64,000 bases of DNA from Synechococcus sp. BO 8801 (GCF_002252675.1 NZ_NQKY01000014.1:19383-83382); one strand, 5' to 3'. Shown: positions 1 to 13,062, counted from the stretch's first letter. Notes: generated by a model from the letters alone, not told the origin. Numbers and translations: made by a program.

Positions 1-74
1 ACGGGAAAGTTCTCCGGGGGTGGGTCGACGAAAAGCGGGCGTAACTCTACAGACCGGTGATGGCTCAGGTCTGG

Positions 75-106
75 GGGAACCGGATCAGCCCAGGCATCCG
101 GTTCCC
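75..106 (-). other. Hairpin downstream of rpsG, in the rpsG-to-next-gene spacer
   Basis: A perfect 11-bp inverted repeat (arms 75-85 and 96-106, 10-nt loop) begins just after the rpsG stop codon. On the minus strand it is not followed by a run of T, so it does not look like a standard intrinsic terminator. It may protect the 3' end of the rpsL-rpsG message or set the level of the next str-operon gene, which lies off the left edge. No gene is seen in 1-114. Confidence 0.5.
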
Positions 107-114
107 GGGGTCGC

Positions 115-585
115 TCAGTAGCGGTAGTGGGCGAAAGCCTTGTTGGCCTCGGCCATCTTGTGGGTTTCCTCCCGCTTGCGGACGGCACTGCCGGCCTCGT
201 TGGCCGCGTCCATCAGCTCGCCGGCCAGTTTCTGGGCCATGCTCCGGCCGTTGCGGGCGCGGGAGAAGTTGACCAGCCAGCGCAGCGCCATGGCGGTGCC
301 CCGCTCCTGACGCACTTCCATCGGCACCTGATAGGTGGCGCCGCCGACCCGACGGGCCCGGACCTCCACCAGGGGGGTGGCATTGCGGACCGCCGTCTCG
401 AACAGGTCGAGGGGATCGGCGCCGGTGCGCTCGTTGATCAGGGTGAAGGCATCGGAAAGGATGCGCTGGGCCGTGGACTTCTTGCCGTGCTTCATCAGCC
501 GGGCCACGATCATCGAGGCCAGACGGCTGTTGAACTGGGGATCCGGGAGAACCGGGCGCTTCTCGGCGGCGTTGCGGCGGGACAT
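115..585 (-). CDS. rpsG: 30S ribosomal protein S7
   Basis: A 156-aa protein that matches S7 along its whole length: N-terminus [16 protein letters not shown], the central [20 protein letters not shown] block, and the C-terminal [14 protein letters not shown]7 nucleates assembly of the 30S head on the 3' domain of 16S rRNA and lines the exit-site tRNA. The reading frame is open further upstream, but the ATG at 585 gives the family start and the usual length. It lies 62 bp downstream of rpsL, in the standard str-operon order; fusA, tuf and rpsJ would be expected beyond position 1. Confidence 0.97.
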   Translation of the reverse strand: MSRRNAAEKRPVLPDPQFNSRLASMIVARLMKHGKKSTAQRILSDAFTLINERTGADPLDLFETAVRNATPLVEVRARRVGGATYQVPMEVRQERGTAMALRWLVNFSRARNGRSMAQKLAGELMDAANEAGSAVRKREETHKMAEANKAFAHYRY

Positions 586-647
586 GGAACGGAGGGAGAA
601 AAAGCAGGAGGAGGGAGTCGGCCGCGGAGAGCCGGTGGCGCGAAGGC

Positions 648-1022
648 TCAGGCCTTCGGTGTCTTGGCGCCGTACTTGGAGCGGGACTGACGCCGGTCCT
701 TGACCCCGGAGGTGTCGAGGGTGCCGCGGATGATGTGATACCGGACACCGGGCAGATCCTTGACGCGGCCGCCGCGGATCAGAACCACCGAGTGCTCCTG
801 AAGGTTGTGGCCGATGCCGGGGATGTAGGCCGTCACCTCGAAGCCGGAGGTGAGGCGCACGCGGGCCACCTTCCTCAGCGCCGAGTTGGGCTTCTTCGGG
901 GTGGAGGTGTACACCCGGGTGCAGACGCCACGCCGTTCGGGGCAGGCGCGCAGGGCGGGCGACTTCGTCTTGCGGGTGAGACGCTGCCGCTCGGTGCGGA
1001 TCAGCTGCTGAATAGTGGGCAT
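648..1022 (-). CDS. rpsL: 30S ribosomal protein S12
   Basis: A 124-aa S12 protein starting [13 protein letters not shown], with the strongly conserved [20 protein letters not shown] and [28 protein letters not shown] regions that form the decoding-centre loops. S12 sits at the 30S/50S interface and contributes to tRNA selection. An upstream in-frame start would add 25 residues with no family support, so the ATG at 1022 is preferred. The lysines of the PKKPNS loop, where streptomycin-resistance changes occur in other bacteria, are the wild-type residues. Confidence 0.97.
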   Translation of the reverse strand: MPTIQQLIRTERQRLTRKTKSPALRACPERRGVCTRVYTSTPKKPNSALRKVARVRLTSGFEVTAYIPGIGHNLQEHSVVLIRGGRVKDLPGVRYHIIRGTLDTSGVKDRRQSRSKYGAKTPKA

Positions 1023-1063
1023 CGAGGGCCGGGTGCTGCTCGGTGGGGACTTCTGGGTGGACA

Positions 1064-1084
1064 GGTCGGACGTCCGACCGTATC
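1064..1084 (-). promoter_or_regulatory. Perfect 16-bp palindrome and possible -10 before rpsL
   Basis: GGTCGGACGTCCGACC at 1064-1079 is its own reverse complement. A weak -10-like GATACG (minus strand, 1084-1079) abuts it, which would place the transcription start inside the palindrome. It lies about 42 bp upstream of the rpsL start, in the 96-bp gap after the Fe-S carrier gene. It could be an operator or a hairpin at the very 5' end of the str-operon transcript. The palindrome is seen directly; the function is inferred. Confidence 0.45.
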
Positions 1085-1118
1085 GACAATCCGACACCTT
1101 ACTTCGTCGTCGTCCCGC

Positions 1119-1508
1119 TCAGTTCTCACGGCTGAAGGCGGCGCCGCAGGCGCAGCTGCGCACCCCCGGTCCGGAGCGCACCAGGAACCCGCCGCCGCTG
1201 AGGTCGCCCCGGTAGTCGAGCTGGAGGCCCTGAAGCAGGGGCAGCTGGTCGCCGGGGGAATAGAGGGTGATGCCGTCGGCCCGGGCCACGGGAGTGCCGG
1301 ACAGGTGGCCGGGGCGCAGGCGGATGGCCCAGGCCTCACAGGCGCCCTCCAGCAGCTCCAGGTGCATCAGCCCGGGGGTGCCCGCCACGGCCGCCTGCCG
1401 GCAGAGCTCGGCGGCGGCGGCGGCGGTGAGACGGAGGCTGTGGCCCCTGGGCACGGCGAGGCGGCGAATGGGGTGAGTCTGCCAGTGGGGGAGATCTGCC
1501 CAGGCCAT
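1119..1508 (-). CDS. HesB/IscA-like (A-type Fe-S carrier family) protein
   Basis: A 129-aa protein with the iron-sulfur biosynthesis (HesB/IscA/SufA) fold pattern: an LRLTAAAAAEL start of the domain, central GLMHLELLEG, and a C-terminal SCACGAAF resembling the family's C-x-C-G-x-S-F end. Known members carry Fe-S clusters to target proteins using three cysteines. Here the last two (C-x-C) are present, but the first, normally in SGCSG, is replaced by GTPGLM, so cluster binding may differ or need a partner. The gene starts 16 bp after the end of the phosphodiester glycosidase-like gene and is read toward rpsL. Family assignment is good; activity is uncertain. Confidence 0.75.
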   Translation of the reverse strand: MAWADLPHWQTHPIRRLAVPRGHSLRLTAAAAAELCRQAAVAGTPGLMHLELLEGACEAWAIRLRPGHLSGTPVARADGITLYSPGDQLPLLQGLQLDYRGDLSGGGFLVRSGPGVRSCACGAAFSREN

Positions 1509-1524
1509 CAGTCCGTCAAGGCCA

Positions 1525-3378
1525 TCAGTCGGCCAGCGGCCGGCCGGCCGGCCCCAGGCTCGTGGCCGCTCCCCCGCCCCCGATGGGCACCAGGCCCAGG
1601 CCGTTGTGCACGGAGCCGGCCACGCCGCGCCCCTTGACCCGGTGGCTGCCGCCCATCACCAGGCCCGTGGAACTGCCCCCGTCGAGGTTGAGGGCATCCA
1701 CCAGCCCCAACTGCTGCAGCAGCCAGGCGGTTTCGGAGAGGGTGGGCCCGGCGCCCCCCCCGGCGCCCTCCAGGGTCACCAGCCACAGCAGGGTGCCGTC
1801 GCTGCCCACCACGGTGCGGGGCGCCCCCTGGCGCAGGAAGGCGGTCCCGAACCCCTCGGCGCCGCCGTTGAGCACGATGCGGCCGTTCTGGAGCAGCAGC
1901 GGTCCGCCCCCCATCACGGAGGAGGCGTTGCCCACCGGATCGCTCGGCCGGCTCTCGATCCGCAGCCGATCCCCCTCGCCCCAGGGCAGGTCGGCCCCGC
2001 CGCGGGCCACCACCAGGGTGTCCTCCGGCCGCAGCGGCACCCCGGCCGCCAGCTCGGCGCTGCCGATCCGGCGCTGCACCTGGCCGCCGCTCAGCAGCAG
2101 GCCCGTCTCCGAGCCGGTCAGGGCCTGGTAGAGCCGGCCCCACTCGCCCGTGTAGCGGCTCAGGCCCCGCTGGGCCAGGCCGCTGTTCACCGTCAGCAGC
2201 GGCAGGCGCTGGCCGCGGTCATCGCTGATCCATTCCTCCAGCCGCAGGCGGCCGAAGCGGGGCAGGCTGCGGGGCTCCCAGCCCACAACGCCGCGGTTGA
2301 GGATCGGCCCGGACAGCCAGCGGCCCTGGTCCCGCAGGGCGCCGAGGGGAAGCCGGCGCACCCGGTTGAAGAAGCCGCCGTTGATCGCCACCAGGGCGTC
2401 CTGGCGCTGGGCCAGGGCCGTCAGGGAGCTGAGCCCCGCCATGCCGTCGGGGCGGCTGAGGGTGCGCAGCTCCAGGGGACCGCTGCGCGGATCGATCCGG
2501 ACGGCGTTGACCAGGAACCGGCTGCCGCCCACGTTGCGCACCTGCTGGTCCCAGCGCAGCTGGGACCCCAGCATGGCCAGCAGCCGCGGATCGATCGGAG
2601 CCGGTGCCTCCGGCGCCGTGCCGACGCTGCCGGCGCCCTGGGGCAGATCGATGACCACCCGGGCCGGATCCCCCAGGGTGAACGTGCGCAGGGGCGCGGC
2701 AGCACCGGGCACCGCCAGGGTCAGGTCCGTCCCGTCGCTGCCGCTGCGCAGGCCCCGGGCGGTGAGCAGGGCCAGCTGGTCGGGCCGGCTCAGCAGGGAC
2801 AGCTGCAGGCCGCCCTCGCTGCTGCGCACCAGGGTGGGGCCATCGAGGTCGAGCACCACCCGCCGGACCCCGGCCTGCTCCGAGCTGCGCACCTGGAGCA
2901 GCCGGGGCGCCGGCAGGCGCAGATCCAGCCGCTCGCCGCGGCGCTCCACCGTCACGCCCACGTCCAGCAGGAGGGCGGCCACGTCGACGGCCACCTCGTC
3001 CGCCAGCGAGCGCTGCTGCGCCGGCGGCACCAGCAGCTCCCGGCCGAACCATTCCAGGGCCAGGGCGCCATCGGGCCGGGAGCGGCTGCTGAAGCCCAGC
3101 TGGCCTTCGAGCACCTCCAGCGGCAGCCACAGGGCCATCGGCCGGCGCGGGTCATCGCCGCTCCAGCGCCAGGCGGCCTGCTGGCTGCGGCCGTTGAGCG
3201 TCAGCCCGGTGCCGCCGACCTCCGCGGCGGAGCCCGCGCGCATCGGCACGGGCCGGCTTGGACGCGGGGCCGCCGGTTCCGGCAGGGGCGGGGGCATCGG
3301 CGGCGGGGCTGCCCTGGTGACCGGTGGAGCTCCGATCAGGGCCAGCAGGGCCAGGGTGATCGGGAGAGTCCTGGCCAT
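1525..3378 (-). CDS. Secreted phosphodiester glycosidase family protein (NAGPA domain)
   Basis: A 617-aa protein with an N-terminal signal peptide (hydrophobic ITLALLALIGAP, then a proline-rich stretch). Residues about 55-130 look like a copper-amine-oxidase-type/AMIN-like beta domain and 150-240 like an AMIN domain. The C-terminal third is a phosphodiester glycosidase (NAGPA, DUF2233) domain with the hallmark NGGFFNR and LNLDGGSSTGLVMGG motifs. Founding members remove GlcNAc from a phosphodiester; cyanobacterial relatives are mostly uncharacterised envelope proteins, and the AMIN-like part suggests binding to the cell wall or a periplasmic partner. It is divergent from gltB; the palindromic repeats at 3390-3424 lie only 12 bp upstream of its start. 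Confidence 0.85.
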   Translation of the reverse strand: MARTLPITLALLALIGAPPVTRAAPPPMPPPLPEPAAPRPSRPVPMRAGSAAEVGGTGLTLNGRSQQAAWRWSGDDPRRPMALWLPLEVLEGQLGFSSRSRPDGALALEWFGRELLVPPAQQRSLADEVAVDVAALLLDVGVTVERRGERLDLRLPAPRLLQVRSSEQAGVRRVVLDLDGPTLVRSSEGGLQLSLLSRPDQLALLTARGLRSGSDGTDLTLAVPGAAAPLRTFTLGDPARVVIDLPQGAGSVGTAPEAPAPIDPRLLAMLGSQLRWDQQVRNVGGSRFLVNAVRIDPRSGPLELRTLSRPDGMAGLSSLTALAQRQDALVAINGGFFNRVRRLPLGALRDQGRWLSGPILNRGVVGWEPRSLPRFGRLRLEEWISDDRGQRLPLLTVNSGLAQRGLSRYTGEWGRLYQALTGSETGLLLSGGQVQRRIGSAELAAGVPLRPEDTLVVARGGADLPWGEGDRLRIESRPSDPVGNASSVMGGGPLLLQNGRIVLNGGAEGFGTAFLRQGAPRTVVGSDGTLLWLVTLEGAGGGAGPTLSETAWLLQQLGLVDALNLDGGSSTGLVMGGSHRVKGRGVAGSVHNGLGLVPIGGGGAATSLGPAGRPLAD

Positions 3379-3389
3379 CGACGACGTCC

Positions 3390-3424
3390 TGCCTCTTGAG
3401 GCATAAATCCTGCCCCTTGAGGCA
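3390..3424. promoter_or_regulatory. Two tandem palindromes in the divergent promoter region
   Basis: TGCCTCTTGAGGCA (3390-3403) and TGCCCCTTGAGGCA (3411-3424) are near-identical inverted repeats, 21 bp apart centre to centre, or two turns of the helix. They lie between the phosphodiester glycosidase gene (start 3378) and gltB (start 3610). This is the layout of a paired operator for a dimeric regulator. No NtcA-type GTA-N8-TAC site was found in 3379-3609. A second inverted repeat, GGCTTG-7-CAAGCC (3555-3573), lies in the probable gltB leader. Confidence 0.5.
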
Positions 3425-3609
3425 AAAAGTTAGTCCCATCGCTCCGGGGAAGGGCGGCTGCCTAGGATCGATGGCTCGCCCTGTCGTCGCGGACACGGCT
3501 GCTGCACGGGTGACACGGCAGCTCCTCGGCAGACCCTTCCTGCCGGCTTCTTTAGGCTTGTTGTTTTCAAGCCATCTCCAGCTCCGTTTCAGCAGCACCA
3601 ACCCGGCCT

Positions 3610-8210
<4,601 letters not shown>

Positions 8211-8214
<4 letters not shown>

Positions 8215-8231
8215 GCGGGTCTGCCGCTCAG
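8211..8231. terminator. Hairpin between convergent gltB and a small secreted-protein gene
   Basis: A perfect 8-bp stem (8211-8218 with 8224-8231) with a 5-nt loop spans the gltB stop codon and fills the 19-bp gap before the stop of the minus-strand gene. It is placed to end transcription in both directions, but there is no clear T tract on either side, so the call is moderate. Confidence 0.5.
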
Positions 8232-8233
8232 GC

Positions 8234-8575
8234 TCAGAAGTCGTCGTAGACCTTCTGGAAGGCGGCGAAGGTGTCGTCGTTGTTCATGCCGGCCACGGCG
8301 ATCGACGCGGCACCCAGGTGGGTGCTGCAGCTGATCGACAGGGCCATCGGCAGGCTGGCGTGGTCGGCGTACACCGAGCGGCTCTTGCCGGTGCCGACCA
8401 CCTGGACGTCCTCGCTGAAGCCGTTCTTGCTCGCCACCTTCTTGGCGGTGTCCACGCAGGCCATCAGGTCGTTCACGCCCAGCACCACGTCCGAGTAGAC
8501 GTGCGGCACCGCCAGGGCCGGCTCAGCCGGTGCAAGCAGGGCCAGCAGCAGGCCGAAGGAGGCGAGTTTGCTCAT
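8234..8575 (-). CDS. Small secreted protein of unknown function
   Basis: A 113-aa protein with a clear signal peptide (MSKLASFGLLLALLAPAEPALA, cleavage likely after ALA near residue 22). The mature part of about 90 residues is DUF-like with two cysteines (in LMACVDT and SISCSTH) that may form a disulfide. I do not recognise the family and assign no function. The start at 8575 is chosen because it begins the signal peptide; longer versions of the frame run into lipA in another frame. It lies 53 bp downstream of lipA on the same strand and may be co-transcribed. Confidence 0.7.
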   Translation of the reverse strand: MSKLASFGLLLALLAPAEPALAVPHVYSDVVLGVNDLMACVDTAKKVASKNGFSEDVQVVGTGKSRSVYADHASLPMALSISCSTHLGAASIAVAGMNNDDTFAAFQKVYDDF

Positions 8576-8628
8576 GACCGGACCGTGGGGCTGCGGGATT
8601 CTCATCCTGCCCCGGAGTCCGGTTCGGC

Positions 8629-9531
8629 TCAGCGCGGATGCTCCTGCATCAGGCGGCGCACCTCGCCGGCGTGGTAGCTGCTGCGGGTGAGCGGACTGCT
8701 CACCACCTGGAGGAAGCCGAGGTCGCCTTCCCCGTGACGGCGGAAGCTCTCGAACACCTCCGGCGACGCGAAGCGCTGGACCGGCAGATGTTTCGGGCCG
8801 GGGGAGAGGTACTGGCCGATGGTGACGATGTCGACGGCGTGGGCACGCAGATCGGCCATCACGGCGCGGACCTCGTCGTCGCTTTCGCCCAGGCCCACCA
8901 TCAGCCCTGACTTGGTGTAAGTGCGCGGCCAGCCCTCCCGTACCCGGCGCAGCAGTTCCAGCGAGCGCTCGTAGACCCCCTGGGGCCGCACCTGCCGGTA
9001 GAGCCGGGGCACGGTCTCGATGTTGTGGTTGAGCACCTCCGGCGCCGCCGCCATCACCGACGCCAGGGCCTCCCAGGCGCCGCACAGATCGGGCAGCAGG
9101 ATCTCGATCGTGGTGAAGGGGGACGTGCGGCGCACGGCCTCGATGCAGGCCACGAACTGGCTGGCGCCGCCGTCGGCCAGGTCGTCCCGGTTGACCGAGG
9201 TGATCACCACATGGCTCAGGCCCATGCGTCGCACCGCCTCCCCGAGGCGCTCGGGCTCGGTGGGGTCCAGCGCCCGCACGCTGCGGTCGAAGTCGATGTC
9301 GCAGTAGGGGCAGGCCCGGGTGCAGCCCGGCCCCATGATCAGGAAGGTGGCGGTGCCGCCGGCGAAACACTCGCCGATGTTCGGGCAGCTGGCCTCCTGG
9401 CAGACCGTGTTGAGCTTGAGGTCGACCAGCAGATCAGCCACCGCCCCGATCCGCTCCCGCTGCGGCGCCTTGACCCTCAGCCAGGGCGGCTTGGCGGGGG
9501 CGGGCCGGGGGTCGCTGACGGTCACGGGCAT
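8629..9531 (-). CDS. lipA: Lipoyl synthase
   Basis: A 300-aa radical-SAM enzyme that inserts two sulfur atoms into octanoyl groups on the E2 and H proteins of pyruvate dehydrogenase and glycine cleavage. Both cluster motifs are intact: the auxiliary 4Fe-4S set C44, C49, C55 ([12 protein letters not shown]) and the SAM-cluster set C70, C74, C77 ([11 protein letters not shown]). The C-terminal [13 protein letters not shown] segment holds the serine that ligates the auxiliary cluster. Length is normal. The start at 9531 is the ATG giving the usual short N-terminal extension. It is divergent from tRNA-Pro, with 76 bp between them. Confidence 0.96.
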   Translation of the reverse strand: MPVTVSDPRPAPAKPPWLRVKAPQRERIGAVADLLVDLKLNTVCQEASCPNIGECFAGGTATFLIMGPGCTRACPYCDIDFDRSVRALDPTEPERLGEAVRRMGLSHVVITSVNRDDLADGGASQFVACIEAVRRTSPFTTIEILLPDLCGAWEALASVMAAAPEVLNHNIETVPRLYRQVRPQGVYERSLELLRRVREGWPRTYTKSGLMVGLGESDDEVRAVMADLRAHAVDIVTIGQYLSPGPKHLPVQRFASPEVFESFRRHGEGDLGFLQVVSSPLTRSSYHAGEVRRLMQEHPR

Positions 9532-9607
9532 CGCTGGGCTGTGCGGACTGTAGGGACGCCGGTCACGGTGGCCGGTCGCCGCGGGCCATCCCCTAAAGTC
9601 TGGCCAT

Positions 9608-9681
9608 CGGGATGTGGCGCAGCTTGGTAGCGCACTTCGTTCGGGACGAAGGGGCCGCAGGTTCGAATCCTGTCATCCCGA
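9608..9681 (+). tRNA. tRNA-Pro (anticodon CGG)
   Basis: A complete 74-nt cloverleaf. The acceptor stem CGGGATG (9608-9614) pairs with CATCCCG (9674-9680) and A follows as discriminator. The anticodon arm CTTCG-TTCGGGA-CGAAG gives anticodon CGG, and the T arm contains GGTTCGAATCC. The 3' CCA is not encoded. A run of six T follows at once and, with the T and acceptor stems, may act as the transcript end. It converges on cobJ, whose stop is 16 bp further on. Confidence 0.95.
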
Positions 9682-9697
9682 TTTTTTCTTCTGACTC

Positions 9698-11542
9698 TCA
9701 GGCCAGGGCTGCTCCTGGATAGCCCCGCGGGGTGACCATGCGGCCGTCCTGAACACGGGTGGAGCTGTTGCCCACCAGCACCAGGGTGAGCATGTCCACC
9801 TGGTCCTCGGGCAGGGTGCCCAGGGTGTGGAGGCTGAGCGCCTCTTCGGCGCGTCCCAGCTGGCGGGCCAGCAGCACCGGCGTGCTGGCCGGCCGGCCCT
9901 CCCCCAGCAGTTCGATGGCCCGGCCCAGCTGCCACGGCCTGCCGAGGGAGCGGGGGTTGTAGAGGGCCACGACGAAATCGCCGCTGGCGGCACCCTTCAG
10001 CCGCCGTTCGATCACCTCCCAGGGGGTGAGGCGGTCGCTGAGGCTGATGGTGCAGAAGTCGTGCATCAGCGGGGCCCCGGCCCGGGCGGCGGCCAGCTGC
10101 AGGGCCGAGAGCCCCGGATGCACCGTGAAGGCCGGACGGTCGAGGACCGGCAGCTGCAGCCAGAGCTCCAGGGCCAGGCCCGCCATGCCGTAGATGCCGC
10201 TGTCCCCGGAGGAGATCAGGGCCACGTCGAGGCCCTGGCGGGCCAGGTCGAGGGCCTCGGCGCAGCGGGCCCGCTCCTCCGTCAGACGGCCTTCGCGGCG
10301 CAGCTGGTCGGGGCGCCGCAGGGGTTCCAGCAGATCGAGGTAGAGCCCGTAGCCCACCCACACCGTCGTGGAGGCCAGGGCCCGGCGGGCATCGCCGCTG
10401 AGCAGATCGATCGGGCCCGGACCGCTGCCCACCAGATGCAGGCTGCCCCGCTGCGGGGCCCACTGGCGATCGGCCAGGGCCACCGCCAGGGTGGCGGCAC
10501 CCCGCTCCCCGCTGGCGGCCCGCCCGATCCGCTTCTCCACCAGCAGCCGGGGCGCGGTTCCGTCCTGGTCCGTCCCGGCCAGCTCCGTCAGCGGCCGGCC
10601 CGCCTCCCCTGCCGCCTGCAGGGCGGCGGCTTCGGCCACGCTGGGCGTGCCCATCTCCCGCGCCACCGCCTCCGAGGGATGGGGCACGGCGACCGCCGCC
10701 AGGGTGGCGGCGTCATAAAGGCGCAGGGGCCAGCCGTGCTGCGCCGCCAGGGCCAGCAGGGCGGGCTCATCCCCCTTGCGATCGATGCTTGCCAGGCCCG
10801 CCACGGCCTCCCGGGCCAGTCCCTGCTGCTCCAGGCCTTCCGCCACCAGCCGTTCCAGCACGGGCAGGCTCGTGTCCCGCTCGCAGCCGATGCCCAGCCA
10901 GAGGCTGGGGGGATGCCAGCGGCAGCCCGCGCCGCTGCGGGGCCCGATCACCAGGGCCGCCCCGCCTTGCTGGCTGCTCTCGTCCTGGCTGCCGTCGTCG
11001 TCGCCGCTGACGTTGGCCTCCAGCTCCTGCCACAGCGTGCTGCCCCCCTCCTGGCGCAGGAAGGGGCGGCGACCGCCGGCCGCCTCCACCATCAGCTCTC
11101 TCCAGTCGCCGGTGCCGAGGCGCCAGCCCCAGGCCTGGCCGAAGGCATCCAGGGGCAGCCGGCCCAGGCCGGCGCCGGCACCGGTGAGCACGGCCTGGCC
11201 ACCGACCAGGGCGGCGATCTCCTCGGCGAGGCGGTCGCCGCCGGCGCCATGGCCCCCCAGCAGGGGCACCACGAAGCGGCCCCTGGGGTCCACCACCAGT
11301 ACGGCCGGATCGCTCTGCTTGTCACCGATCAGGGGGGCGATCAGCCGGGTCACCAGTCCGCAGGCCCCGACGGCCACCACCGCGTCAGCGCTCCCCCAGT
11401 GCCGCGCCAGCCAGGGGGCGGAGGCCTCCTCCTCCGGGCCCCGCACCACGGCCAGCAGACCGGCCTGGCGCAGCCGCTGCAGCATCGCTGCGGCCGTCGG
11501 GCCGAAGCCGAGGCCGATGTGTCGCCGCGTCGTGTCGCTCAA
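9698..11542 (-). CDS. cobJ: CbiG-CobJ fusion: cobalt-precorrin-5A hydrolase / precorrin-3B C17-methyltransferase
   Basis: A 614-aa two-domain cobalamin-synthesis protein. The N-terminal half (about 1-330) is CbiG-like, starting SDTTRRHIGLGFGPT, which opens the delta-lactone of cobalt-precorrin-5A. The C-terminal half (from about 365, LHLVGSGPGPIDLLSGDARRA) is a SAM-dependent tetrapyrrole methylase of the CobJ/CbiH type with SSGDSGIYGMAG and FCTISLSDRLTPWEVI; it methylates C17 and contracts the ring. The fusion is known in cyanobacteria. The start is TTG at 11542, overlapping the upstream stop as TTGA, so translation is probably coupled to the secreted protein before it. Confidence 0.93.
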   Translation of the reverse strand: MSDTTRRHIGLGFGPTAAAMLQRLRQAGLLAVVRGPEEEASAPWLARHWGSADAVVAVGACGLVTRLIAPLIGDKQSDPAVLVVDPRGRFVVPLLGGHGAGGDRLAEEIAALVGGQAVLTGAGAGLGRLPLDAFGQAWGWRLGTGDWRELMVEAAGGRRPFLRQEGGSTLWQELEANVSGDDDGSQDESSQQGGAALVIGPRSGAGCRWHPPSLWLGIGCERDTSLPVLERLVAEGLEQQGLAREAVAGLASIDRKGDEPALLALAAQHGWPLRLYDAATLAAVAVPHPSEAVAREMGTPSVAEAAALQAAGEAGRPLTELAGTDQDGTAPRLLVEKRIGRAASGERGAATLAVALADRQWAPQRGSLHLVGSGPGPIDLLSGDARRALASTTVWVGYGLYLDLLEPLRRPDQLRREGRLTEERARCAEALDLARQGLDVALISSGDSGIYGMAGLALELWLQLPVLDRPAFTVHPGLSALQLAAARAGAPLMHDFCTISLSDRLTPWEVIERRLKGAASGDFVVALYNPRSLGRPWQLGRAIELLGEGRPASTPVLLARQLGRAEEALSLHTLGTLPEDQVDMLTLVLVGNSSTRVQDGRMVTPRGYPGAALA

Positions 11543-12837
11543 GGCGTCACCCCCCCGTCGAGGGCGGCCAGGTCCTGGCTGTCCGGGGAGTCCTCTGGGC
11601 CGGTCTCCGCGCTGCCATCCGCTGCCCTGTCAGCTGCTGGGATGCCGCCCGCCATCGGGCTTCCCTGCGGGGCCGGCACCTCCGCCTGGCCCGGGAGTCC
11701 CGGGTCGCTGTCCGGGCCCCCAGCCTCACCGGCCATGGCCAGCGGCGGCAGCGGCTCGGGCTGCGGCTCCTGCGGCTGCGCCGGTTCCGGCATCGCCGTG
11801 GCCTCCGGCTCCAGGGTCCCTTCGGATTCCTTCGTCTGCTCCGGCTCTGGCTCCGGCTCTGGCTCCGCCTCCGGCTCAGGGGCGGCCGGCGGCGGGGCCT
11901 CGCCCAGCAGGATGGCCAGCTCCGAGGCGGTGAGCCGCCCCTTCTGCCAGCGGGGCGGTTCGGCGCCGGGCTCCAGGATCACCTCACCCACCAGGCTGTT
12001 GAAGGGAGGGTTGAGGGGCTCGCCCAGGCCATCGAGCAGGTCGAGCTGGACCGCATTGCTGCCCGTGCGCCAGCCCTCCAGCCACAGGGGCGTCTGGCGA
12101 TCCACCAGGAAGCTGTCCCCGTTGATGCTGACCCGCAGCCGCCAGCTGGCATCGCCGCTGCGCAGGTTCTGCAGCGGGGCCTCCAGCAGCAGCCAGTCGA
12201 GCAGCAGCGGTGTGCCGGCCGCCGTGCCGCGGGGGCTGACGGCGATCAGCTGGGGGCTGCCCGGGGCGGGTTGGCCGAGGGTATTGGCCGCGACCCTGTG
12301 CAGCCGGATCTGGCGCTGGGCACCGGGGTCCTTCACCGCTTCACCCCAGGGCCTGGCGGCGTAGACCGTGAGCCGATGGCTGCCGGGTTCCAGCGGCCGC
12401 ATCGTGGTGGAGGTGGCGGTCAGCGGCAGGGGGTCATCCCCATCCAGCTGCACCACCAGGTGGGGGCCGAGGCCGATGGGGCCGGCATCCACCAGGGGCC
12501 AGTCCTCCACCCGCAGCTTCAGGGTCCAGGGACCGGCCGGCAGCAGGGCGCCATCGGCGGGCGAGACGATCTCCACCCGGGGGCGCCGCGTCTCCAGGGC
12601 CTCCTGCAGCTGCTGCACCGCCAGGGGCGGGGCCACCTCCTGCTGGCTGGAACGTCCCATGGCGGGTGTGGCCGGGGCCGCGGCGCTCGGGCGGCGGCCC
12701 GGCAGGGAGAAGGCGAGGGCGGCAGGCGGCGCCAGGGTGAACACCAGCAGCAGGGCGGCCGCCAGCAGGCCGGCTCGGCAGACGTGCCTACGGACCGACC
12801 GTCCCGCGGCTCCACGCCCCTCTCCCCTGTCGCCCAC
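11539..12837 (-). CDS. Secreted protein with Pro/Glu-rich acidic tail, function unknown
   Basis: About 432 aa from a GTG at 12837, or 457 from an upstream TTG at 12912; I prefer the GTG because it puts the signal peptide (GLLAAALLLVFTLAPPAALA) near the N-terminus. Residues about 90-310 form a folded, beta-rich region beginning RPRVEIVSPADGALLPAGPW, which resembles Ig-like sugar- or protein-binding domains of periplasmic proteins. From about 345 the tail is disordered and acidic, with E-P repeats. I do not recognise a specific family. It is divergent from psaA and overlaps cobJ by 4 nt. Confidence 0.7.
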   Translation of the reverse strand: MGDRGEGRGAAGRSVRRHVCRAGLLAAALLLVFTLAPPAALAFSLPGRRPSAAAPATPAMGRSSQQEVAPPLAVQQLQEALETRRPRVEIVSPADGALLPAGPWTLKLRVEDWPLVDAGPIGLGPHLVVQLDGDDPLPLTATSTTMRPLEPGSHRLTVYAARPWGEAVKDPGAQRQIRLHRVAANTLGQPAPGSPQLIAVSPRGTAAGTPLLLDWLLLEAPLQNLRSGDASWRLRVSINGDSFLVDRQTPLWLEGWRTGSNAVQLDLLDGLGEPLNPPFNSLVGEVILEPGAEPPRWQKGRLTASELAILLGEAPPPAAPEPEAEPEPEPEPEQTKESEGTLEPEATAMPEPAQPQEPQPEPLPPLAMAGEAGGPDSDPGLPGQAEVPAPQGSPMAGGIPAADRAADGSAETGPEDSPDSQDLAALDGGVTP

Positions 12838-13009
12838 GCGCGCTCCGTCATTCGTGGAGCCATTCTGCTTCGGGGGCCGAAGAGGGGTAATCGGCTGTTG
12901 AAATCGCTGCAAAATGCAGCAAGGGGTTATAGAAACCCCGCGGTTTTCCTGATTGTTACGTTGTTGACAACATGTCGCCAGACCGCAGTCGCAGCCTTGG
13001 AACCGCCGG

Positions 13010-13062
13010 GATTAAACCTTTGTAACTGGCGGCCGATTCGCCTTGTTTTCGACCCCTATACT
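13010..13062 (+). promoter_or_regulatory. psaA promoter with an HLR1-like (RpaB) site
   Basis: A good -10 hexamer, TATACT, lies at 13057-13062, which would start transcription near 13069 and leave a leader of about 190 nt. No -35 is evident. On the minus strand, 13027-13010 reads GTTACAAA-GG-TTTAAT after one base, matching the first half of the cyanobacterial high-light element HLR1 (G/T-TTACA-W-W, twice, 2-bp spacing) fully and the second half partly. It sits at about -59 to -42, the range from which RpaB is known to activate PSI genes in low light. A further palindrome, GTTGTTGACAAC (12960-12971), lies upstream. The 12838-13261 gap holds no gene. Confidence 0.55.

Noticed and set aside
3430..3609. 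Search for an NtcA box before gltB
   Set aside because: No GTA-N8-TAC was found, so no site is claimed.
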